Of a DNA stretch of 64,000 nt, positions 58,849-64,000 are shown one piece after another. The position numbers and the translations under genes were made by a program. Position 1 is the first letter of the stretch. Every line of letters starts with the position of its first letter. Below the pieces are notes generated by a model. It was not told the DNA's origin and did no database searches. It saw only the letters and a program-made list of their open reading frames with translations. This DNA is from Limosilactobacillus pulli (GTDB lineage: Bacteria; Bacillota; Bacilli; Lactobacillales; Lactobacillaceae). The stretch is from assembly GCF_947381555.1 (NCBI RefSeq), contig NZ_CANCWQ010000001.1, positions 86,330 to 150,329 on the forward strand, given 5' to 3'.

Positions 58849-59988
58849 TCAGCTGCGTTGCCAGTATCCGGATGTGATCGTATCAATCATTTTAACCAAT
58901 TGACGCGTCTCTTGAATATCGTGAACCCGCAGTACCCGACCGCCATGCAGATACATGTAGGTTTCTGCAATCAGCGTCACTGACAGGCGCTCATCTTTGG
59001 GCAGATCAAACAGTTTTTTGCCAAAGCCCTTGCGCGAGATGGCTACCATGATTGGTCGGTTCAGGTAACGGAACTCATCGATATTGCGCATCATCGCGTA
59101 GTCCTGTTCACCATCGGCAACCTTGGAATAGCCAATCCCTTCATCGATAATCACACGGTCCAGATCAATCCCGGCTGACGCAATCTTAGCCAGATTATGC
59201 TCAAAGAAATGCTTCATCTCAACGGTCAGATTGCCATACTCGCGATCACGGCTGCTGTGCATCGTTACCAGGCCAACCCGACTGTTTTTAAGCAGCTGTA
59301 ATTTGCGTTGATCATCAAAAGCATTGACGTCATTGATGATATCAACGCCTAACTCCAAGACTTTTTCCATCACAGGCAGCTTATAAGTGTCAACGGCAAT
59401 TGCCACGTTGGGAAATTCTGCTTTTAACATCTCAATGCCCGGAACGATGCGTGCAAGCTCTTCTACTGGCGTAACCTCTTTAAATCCGCCTGGCTTGGTG
59501 GTTTGTCCGTTGACCTCAATCACATCGGCACCTGCCTCAACCATCTGCCGAATATGATCACGCATGGTTTCAGGAGTATTGTAGCGGCCGCCATCGTAAA
59601 ATGAGTCTGGCGTAACGTTCATGATGCCATAAATAATTGGTTTGGCCGAAACATTGAAGTCGAAGCGACCCGCACGCCAAGAGACGGTATGATTAGCCGC
59701 GATCTTAACCAAAGATTGGCATAGTTCTTTATCATCAGACCATTTTTGAGTTGCACGGTGGGCCATTAAATGAAAGGCCGTCAATGGCAGCATGAACTCA
59801 ACCTTGCCTTTTAGATGAGCCAAGGCGGCATCAAAATGATTTAAAAAATGAGCTACTTGATTAGTCGTTTCGTCATCGTTGCATTCCCATGTCAAAAAAA
59901 GCATCTGCTGATTATGTGACAGCTTGTCATAGATTGCCGAGGCTAATGGCGACAAATTGGCAACGTTTGTGTCCTCCACGATTCTCAT
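58849..59988 (-). CDS. folP: dihydropteroate synthase with N-terminal extension
   Basis: A 379-residue protein; classical enzymes have about 280. The TIM-barrel part starts near residue 115 (PIIYGIMNVTPDSFYDGG, 117-134) and carries the pterin and pABA sites: EVNGQTTKPGG where others have DxGGxSTRPG, INDVNAFDD, and RVHDI near the end. In the second motif the usual GGxSTRP reads NGQTTKPG. The first 115 residues are not similar to other fol enzymes that I recognise and are Asp/His/Leu-rich. Joined to the HAM1 gene by a 4-base overlap. It condenses DHPPP with pABA. Confidence 0.93.
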   Translation of the reverse strand: MRIVEDTNVANLSPLASAIYDKLSHNQQMLFLTWECNDDETTNQVAHFLNHFDAALAHLKGKVEFMLPLTAFHLMAHRATQKWSDDKELCQSLVKIAANHTVSWRAGRFDFNVSAKPIIYGIMNVTPDSFYDGGRYNTPETMRDHIRQMVEAGADVIEVNGQTTKPGGFKEVTPVEELARIVPGIEMLKAEFPNVAIAVDTYKLPVMEKVLELGVDIINDVNAFDDQRKLQLLKNSRVGLVTMHSSRDREYGNLTVEMKHFFEHNLAKIASAGIDLDRVIIDEGIGYSKVADGEQDYAMMRNIDEFRYLNRPIMVAISRKGFGKKLFDLPKDERLSVTLIAETYMYLHGGRVLRVHDIQETRQLVKMIDTITSGYWQRS

Positions 59989-60584
59989 TTCATTTCCTCC
60001 ATTTGGTCCAATAGATTCTTAACGGCGCGACTACGATGACAATAAGCCACCCAATCAGCAAAGCTCATCTCAGCGAGCGTATGATCCAAACCTTCTGGAA
60101 TCAAGATTCGATCAAAGCCTGATCCCTCATCACCATGCTGAGCCGTGGCAATTGTTCCCTTTAACTCACCATAAGCAGTCTTGCTGACCTGACCGCTTCT
60201 TGCCAACACGATTACGGTTTTCATAACAAAGTGCCGATCACGGCCATCAACCAATCGAATAATTCCATCATTCATATCGCTTTTGGTAGCAAAGTGCGGA
60301 GTCAATTGCCGTGCGGTCTCAATGCCGAATCTTTGCGGAAAAGCCTCCAATTCTAGTCCAGAATCATCGGCAATAACGTTTTGGTCAGGTAACAGCCGAC
60401 TGATGAACTGGGCTTTTTTTGCGGCATTTTCGGCATAGCTTTGCTTACCTTCTGCCGGAAAAGTCTGTCGTACGATCAATTGGTCATAGGCAATCCCCTG
60501 CGCGCCATAAAATTCCAGAATTTGACTGATTTCGCGTTGCTTGGCTGGATTATGAGTTGCAATTACAAAACGCTGCGTCGTCAT
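59985..60584 (-). CDS. rdgB: HAM1/RdgB family NTP pyrophosphatase in the folate operon
   Basis: A 199-residue RdgB/HAM1 protein that hydrolyses nucleoside triphosphates to monophosphates. Visible features: ATHNPAKQREISQIL (phosphate-binding, about 9-23), the metal-binding ADDSGLELEAFP, and GSGFDRILIPEG. The classic role is clearing (d)ITP and XTP. Its place between folC and folP suggests that it supplies the missing dihydroneopterin-triphosphate pyrophosphatase step, for which no Nudix FolQ is seen. That is inference. It overlaps folP by 4 bases. Confidence 0.9.
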   Translation of the reverse strand: MTTQRFVIATHNPAKQREISQILEFYGAQGIAYDQLIVRQTFPAEGKQSYAENAAKKAQFISRLLPDQNVIADDSGLELEAFPQRFGIETARQLTPHFATKSDMNDGIIRLVDGRDRHFVMKTVIVLARSGQVSKTAYGELKGTIATAQHGDEGSGFDRILIPEGLDHTLAEMSFADWVAYCHRSRAVKNLLDQMEEMK

Positions 60585-60585
60585 C

Positions 60586-61890
60586 TTAAATTCTCGCCTC
60601 GATTTCTTTGATCAGATAAAACGATCCCGTTACCAGCACCATCCCGTCCGCGCCTGCCAACGCAACTGCTTTTTGATAGGCAGTCCAGGCATCGGCAATC
60701 ACCAGGGCATTCGGCAGATACTGCTGCAAGTCTTTGGCAGCCATTGCTCGCTTGGGCTGATCTGGCGTTGCCAAAATGATTTGGGCATTCAGTTTCTGAT
60801 ATGTTTGTACCATTTGCGCAACGTTTTTGTCTTTTAAAAAGCCCAGCACCAAGACCAGTTTTTGTGGATGGCCCAGCTGATCAAGCGTTTGGATCAGGCG
60901 AACTGCCGCATCGGGATTATGCGCACCATCCAAAAAGCTCAGCGGCTGTGTGCCAATTTTTTGCAGGCGACCCGGAATCACAATGTTTGCTAAGACCGCA
61001 GCAATCCGTTCCGGCGTGATTTCAAGCTCAGTTTGATTAAGCCAGTCAACGGCAGTCAATGCGGTTTTTAGATTATCCAGTTGAAACGTGCCCAACATAT
61101 TAAACTGACATTCCAATTCAGCACCTGGCAGTTTAAGCTGCAGCTGCGTACCTGCCCAGCTCTGATCAAGCACTGTCAGCTGAATCGTTTTTTCACTATC
61201 CAAAACCGACACCTGACAAGCCTGAGCACGTTTAATAATCTGCGCTCTGGCAGCCTGATCCTGGTTAGGTGCCAAAATAACTACGCCAGTGCCCGGCTTG
61301 ATGATCCCGGCCTTGGCTTGAGCGATATCTTTAATGGTTGGTCCTAAAATTCGTGTATGATCCAAGGCAATATGCGTAATGACGGCTAGTTTAGGAGCTT
61401 CAATTGCATTGGTGGCATCGTTTTGTCCGCCCAGGCCGCATTCAATCACTGCCCAGTCGACTTTTTGATCAGCAAAGTACTGCAGCATAATCAGCGTCCA
61501 CCACTCAAAAACCGTTAGATCATCAGCATTCAAGTCATCCGGCAGCTGCTGTACGATTTTTTCATAGGTGGTAGCAAAGGCTGATTTTTCGATCAGACAG
61601 CCATCGATTTGAATCTGCTCACGCTGATCAACCATGGCCGGACTGCTGAAATGCCCCACCTTTTGTCCCGCCTGGTGCAGACACTGGGCAATCATCGTAC
61701 CGGTTGAGCCCTTGCCATTAGTACCAGCAACGTGAATGATGCGAAACTGCTGATCAGGATGATGCAATTTTGCCAAAACGCGCTTAAGCATCCCCACGCG
61801 ATCATTATCGCCGCCACGCATCTGGGGATTCAGACTGTCGATAATCCGTTCATAGCTCATCTGATCGTGACTTGTCTGTTCGTTGCTCAT
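60586..61890 (-). CDS. folC: folylpolyglutamate / dihydrofolate synthase
   Basis: A 434-residue Mur-ligase-like enzyme that adds glutamate to dihydropteroate and folates. ATP site IIHVAGTNGKGSTGTMIAQC (about 52-71), the folate-binding loop HFSSPAMVDQREQIQIDG, and FLDGAHNPDAAVRL (about 318-331). It overlaps folE by 4 bases and the HAM1 gene starts 1 base after its stop. Confidence 0.96.
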   Translation of the reverse strand: MSNEQTSHDQMSYERIIDSLNPQMRGGDNDRVGMLKRVLAKLHHPDQQFRIIHVAGTNGKGSTGTMIAQCLHQAGQKVGHFSSPAMVDQREQIQIDGCLIEKSAFATTYEKIVQQLPDDLNADDLTVFEWWTLIMLQYFADQKVDWAVIECGLGGQNDATNAIEAPKLAVITHIALDHTRILGPTIKDIAQAKAGIIKPGTGVVILAPNQDQAARAQIIKRAQACQVSVLDSEKTIQLTVLDQSWAGTQLQLKLPGAELECQFNMLGTFQLDNLKTALTAVDWLNQTELEITPERIAAVLANIVIPGRLQKIGTQPLSFLDGAHNPDAAVRLIQTLDQLGHPQKLVLVLGFLKDKNVAQMVQTYQKLNAQIILATPDQPKRAMAAKDLQQYLPNALVIADAWTAYQKAVALAGADGMVLVTGSFYLIKEIEARI

Positions 61891-62459
61891 TTGACCAGGT
61901 CCTTGGTTTGCAGCAGAAACTCTTTACGCAATGCCTGATTGTCTTTAAAGTCACCGGTAAACTTGGAGGTGTAGGTAAACTGCCCAGCCTTATTGATGCC
62001 CCGCATTTCCATACACATGTGGCGAGCTGCCACCTTGATAGCGATGCCTTGAGGATTCAAAATCCGCTGCAGCTCAGTGGCCAGTTCGGTAGTCAGACGC
62101 TCTTGCATCCCTGGTTTTTTGGCTACGAAATCGACCAGCCGCGGAATCTTGCTTAAGCCGATCACCTTACCGTCTCTTGGTACATAAGCCACGCTGGCAT
62201 AGCCAAAAAACGGCAGCAGATGATGCTCACACATTGAGTAGAATGGAATCTGCTGAATCAGTACCATTTCTGGCTGATCGTCAACATGAAAAGTCTTATA
62301 GTTGCTGAAGTCTTCTGGCTGGTGGTTCAACGATGCAAAGATTTCAGCATACATCTTGGCAACCCGCTGCGGCGTCTCTTTAAGTCCTTCACGCTGAGGA
62401 TTCTCGCCAAATGCTTCTAAAAGCTCGCTGACCGCGTGTTTGATTTTTTCTTGATCCAT
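61887..62459 (-). CDS. folE: GTP cyclohydrolase I
   Basis: A 190-residue enzyme that makes dihydroneopterin triphosphate from GTP, first step of folate synthesis. The zinc site is SMCEHHLLPFFG (about 74-85) with the second Cys/His in AARHMCMEMRGI; SKIPRLVDFVAKKPGMQERLT is typical. Between folK and folC. Confidence 0.97.
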   Translation of the reverse strand: MDQEKIKHAVSELLEAFGENPQREGLKETPQRVAKMYAEIFASLNHQPEDFSNYKTFHVDDQPEMVLIQQIPFYSMCEHHLLPFFGYASVAYVPRDGKVIGLSKIPRLVDFVAKKPGMQERLTTELATELQRILNPQGIAIKVAARHMCMEMRGINKAGQFTYTSKFTGDFKDNQALRKEFLLQTKDLVK

Positions 62460-62468
62460 AATTTCCCC

Positions 62469-62951
62469 CTATTCTACTGGACGAATCCAGTTATGATCCG
62501 TGGTGTTTTGTAGCAGCTGCTTGATCCGCTCCTGATGTACCGGATCATCATCCATAACGTCCAACAGCGGCTGCAGAACGAAACGACGATTGCCCATTTC
62601 AGGATGCGGAATCGTTAAGGAAGCCGTCTGCCATTTTTCATCTTCATAAAGGACGATATCCAGATCGATCGTCCGTGGTCCCCAATGAATCAGTCGTTTT
62701 CGATGCAATGAATGCTCAATCACATGCAGCCAGTGCAGCAATTCTGGCGGTGTCAGATTAGTATCTAAAGCCACGGCAATATTTAAAAAATCATCCTGCT
62801 TGACGCCGCCAACTGGTTCGGTTTCATAAATTGGTGAAACCTTGATGCTTTGATTGGCTGGATTGCGCATCAAAAGATTCAAGGCACGCATCAAATTATC
62901 GATCCGGTCGCCTAAATTGGTGCCGATACTTAAATATGCCCGCCTAGCCAT
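62469..62951 (-). CDS. folK: 2-amino-4-hydroxy-6-hydroxymethyldihydropteridine pyrophosphokinase
   Basis: A 160-residue HPPK that transfers pyrophosphate to the pterin. The start AYLSIGTNLGDRIDNL, the substrate site PIYETEPVGGVKQDDFLN and the metal and loop-3 motif RLIHWGPRTIDLDIVLYED are complete. AGGTGA before ATG 62951, inside the folB end (8-base overlap), sets the start. Confidence 0.97.
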   Translation of the reverse strand: MARRAYLSIGTNLGDRIDNLMRALNLLMRNPANQSIKVSPIYETEPVGGVKQDDFLNIAVALDTNLTPPELLHWLHVIEHSLHRKRLIHWGPRTIDLDIVLYEDEKWQTASLTIPHPEMGNRRFVLQPLLDVMDDDPVHQERIKQLLQNTTDHNWIRPVE

Positions 62952-63312
62952 TATTTTCACCTGCGACCTCAATTTCGACATTGTCAAAGACCCCATCAAT
63001 TGGCACGCTGTACTTACGGATTCTCAATGTTACTTTTTCCAGCATTGAATAGTCTGCCAAGATTTTTTTTAGCAACTCATTAGCCACGCTTTCGATCAGA
63101 TCAAATGAGTGCGTCGTCACAAAGTCTTTAATCGTATCATAAACATCGGCATAGCTAACCGTCTCATTTAAATCATCATGCTGAACCCGTTCTTCAATTG
63201 GATACTGCATGTCGATGTCAATCTCCAGCTTTTGTCCGAGTTTCTTTTCTTCGGCAAATACGCCGTTATAGGTATGAAACTTCATATTGTTGATCCTGAT
63301 GCGCCCGATGAT
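62944..63312 (-). CDS. folB: dihydroneopterin aldolase (probable non-AUG start)
   Basis: A dihydroneopterin aldolase of about 122 residues that splits the pterin side chain. The fold start IRINNMKFHTYNGVFAEEKK, then FDLIESVAN (pterin contacts) and the final VEIEVAGE identify it. There is no ATG in the place the family needs. The best Shine-Dalgarno, AAGGAGAGG (63316-63324), is six bases before ATC ATC (63307-63312), giving IIGRIRINNM. A TTG at 63336 is in frame but lies 8 bases from the predicted transcript start, and the first ATG (63285) would lose the first strand. So 63312 is a best guess. Confidence 0.85.
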   Translation of the reverse strand: MIGRIRINNMKFHTYNGVFAEEKKLGQKLEIDIDMQYPIEERVQHDDLNETVSYADVYDTIKDFVTTHSFDLIESVANELLKKILADYSMLEKVTLRIRKYSVPIDGVFDNVEIEVAGENNG

Positions 63313-63350
63313 AACCCTCTCCTTACCTGGTTTCAAAATTCAATACCACC

Positions 63351-63378
63351 ATCATACCGCACCCATGCCCGATGTAAA
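63351..63378 (-). promoter_or_regulatory. folate operon promoter
   Basis: TTTACA (63373-63378), 16 bases, TATGAT (63351-63356) on the minus strand, upstream of folB. The expected transcript start is near 63344. Confidence 0.65.
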
Positions 63379-63385
63379 ATCGATA

Positions 63386-63394
63386 TGATAAAAT
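63386..63394 (+). promoter_or_regulatory. extended -10 for the YbjQ-like gene
   Basis: TGATAAAAT on the + strand, 35 bases before the ATG. It interleaves with the divergent folate promoter. Confidence 0.45.
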
Positions 63395-63428
63395 AAATAT
63401 TAACAAATCCAAAAAGGAAGTGACGTTC

Positions 63429-63716
63429 ATGTTTTTAATCACTGAAAATCTGCCTACTCCTCATAAATCACTGGGTATCGTCAATGCTACCAGCCATTTA
63501 ATGCTGCCCAGTGAGGCGATCGACGAGTTTGAAGCTTTCGACCAGCTTTTTCCTGCCGTTGAAGAAAAATTAAAACAAAAAGCCAATGAAAAAGGTGCCG
63601 ATGGAATCGTTGGTGTGCGTTTTACCACTAATGTTGCCAACATGCAGGTTGCACCCAAGTTTCTGGTTTTGACCGGTTACGGCACGATGGTCCAGCTGCT
63701 CAATCAAAAAAATTAA
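63429..63716 (+). CDS. YbjQ/UPF0145-like small protein
   Basis: A 95-residue single-domain protein. The middle (SHLMLPSEAIDEFEAFDQLF, then KANEKGADGIVGVRFTTNV, then LVLTGYGTMV) looks like the YbjQ/UPF0145 fold, where ALA-type helix and GADA-type turn (here KGADGIVGV) are conserved. These form pentamers of unknown role; no cysteine or histidine cluster for metal is obvious here. ATG 63429 with AAGGAAGTG before it is preferred to the GTG at 63420. Confidence 0.75.
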   Translation: MFLITENLPTPHKSLGIVNATSHLMLPSEAIDEFEAFDQLFPAVEEKLKQKANEKGADGIVGVRFTTNVANMQVAPKFLVLTGYGTMVQLLNQKN

Positions 63717-63734
63717 ACTTTTTTCGATTTTTAC

Positions 63735-63763
63735 TTGCAATATTTTATTTTTAACGATATAGT
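63735..63763 (+). promoter_or_regulatory. tRNA-Leu promoter
   Basis: TTGCAA (63735-63740), 17 bases, TATAGT (63758-63763), upstream of the tRNA-Leu pair. A small hairpin, TGTTGTC/GGCAACA (63770-63786), then GCTTTT, follows near the predicted start point. Confidence 0.8.
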
Positions 63764-63808
63764 TAATATTGTTGTCTTAGGCAACAGCTTTTCAATTAAA
63801 TTTGAGAT

Positions 63809-63892
63809 GCCCCAGTGGCGGAACTGGCAGACGCGCAACGTTCAGGTCGTTGTATGGGTAACCATGTACAGGTTCGAATCCTGTCTGGGGCA
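63809..63892 (+). tRNA. tRNA-Leu (anticodon CAG)
   Basis: An 84-base class II tRNA with the acceptor pair GCCCCAG/CTGGGGC, anticodon stem CAACG/CGTTG with loop TTCAGGT (anticodon CAG), a long variable arm, and T-loop GGTTCGAATCC. CCA is not encoded. It reads CUG codons. Confidence 0.96.
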
Positions 63893-63925
63893 TTGGCTTT
63901 TCAGCCTTAACTAAACATTTCAAAT

Positions 63926-64000
63926 GCCCCAGTGGCGGAACTGGCAGACGCGCAACGTTCAGGTCGTTGTATGGGTAACCATGTACAGGTTCGAATCCTG
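63926..64000 (+). tRNA. tRNA-Leu (anticodon CAG), second copy, cut by window edge
   Basis: The 75 bases seen are identical to the first copy's first 75, 117 bases further on. The last 9 bases should lie beyond the window. Same anticodon loop TTCAGGT. Confidence 0.93.

Noticed and set aside
1..64000. CRISPR array, prophage, restriction or toxin-antitoxin system
   Set aside because: No spaced direct repeats, phage structural genes, methylase-nuclease pairs or small toxin-antitoxin pairs were seen. The only close repeats are the tRNA-Leu copies and the IS ends.

Overview
The window reads as the core chromosome of a low-to-mid GC lactic acid bacterium of the Lactobacillaceae. The gene families, their order (ysgA-type methyltransferase / acylphosphatase / yidC; yqeG-yqeH-yhbY-nadD-yqeK-rsfS; a folB-folK-folE-folC-HAM1-folP cluster; deoC-deoB-pdp-deoD-deoR) and two T-box leaders all fit Lactobacillales. 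The folate cluster and protein lengths suggest a Limosilactobacillus-like heterofermenter. That placement rests on recollection of the group, not on a search.

Layout. 0-7.4 kb: a class B penicillin-binding protein cut by the window edge, a YfhO-type membrane protein, a two-gene copper operon (anchored cupredoxin plus short P1B-ATPase) with a CopY-like operator, then greA and udk. 7.4-16.9 kb: an MltG remnant, pheST under a T-box, an HxlR regulator, an HD protein, a TrmH-family methyltransferase, acylphosphatase, YidC, a deformylase-like protein and a MATE transporter. 16.9-17.9 kb: one complete IS30-family element, the only mobile element seen. 18-28 kb: a CovRS/ArlRS-like two-component system, rpmF with its DUF177 partner, the ribosome-assembly/NAD operon, and infC-rpmI-rplT with an L20-type leader. 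28-38.8 kb: dnaI-dnaB-nrdR-coaE-mutM-polA, then BI-1, murC, ytpR and a thioredoxin. 38.9-46.4 kb: a small membrane protein, a 500-base gene-poor stretch, and the deoxynucleoside catabolic operon with deoR and an Mga-like regulator. 46.5-57.8 kb: trmB, ecsAB, hit, prsA, yhaM, a YheA-type protein, PBP1A, T-box-controlled argS and htpX. 57.8-64 kb: tRNA-Gly(CCC), a DUF2187-type protein, the folate operon and two identical tRNA-Leu(CAG) genes, the second cut by the window edge.

Functionally the window holds translation (phenylalanyl- and arginyl-tRNA supply, initiation and ribosome assembly), replication and repair, envelope assembly and secretion (PBPs, MurC, YidC, PrsA, Ecs, HtpX), and two metabolic modules (deoxynucleoside salvage, folate synthesis). 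No CRISPR array, prophage, restriction system or defence island is visible, and I do not see an obviously new multigene system.

The points most worth a second look are small-scale: an MltG reduced to its anchor and LysM-like part; infC apparently starting at AUA and folB with no AUG behind its best Shine-Dalgarno; promoters embedded in or abutting intrinsic-terminator hairpins at three loci; a cupredoxin-ATPase copper operon with a CopY box but no local copY; an Mga-like regulator appended to deoR; and a HAM1-family pyrophosphatase inside the folate operon.
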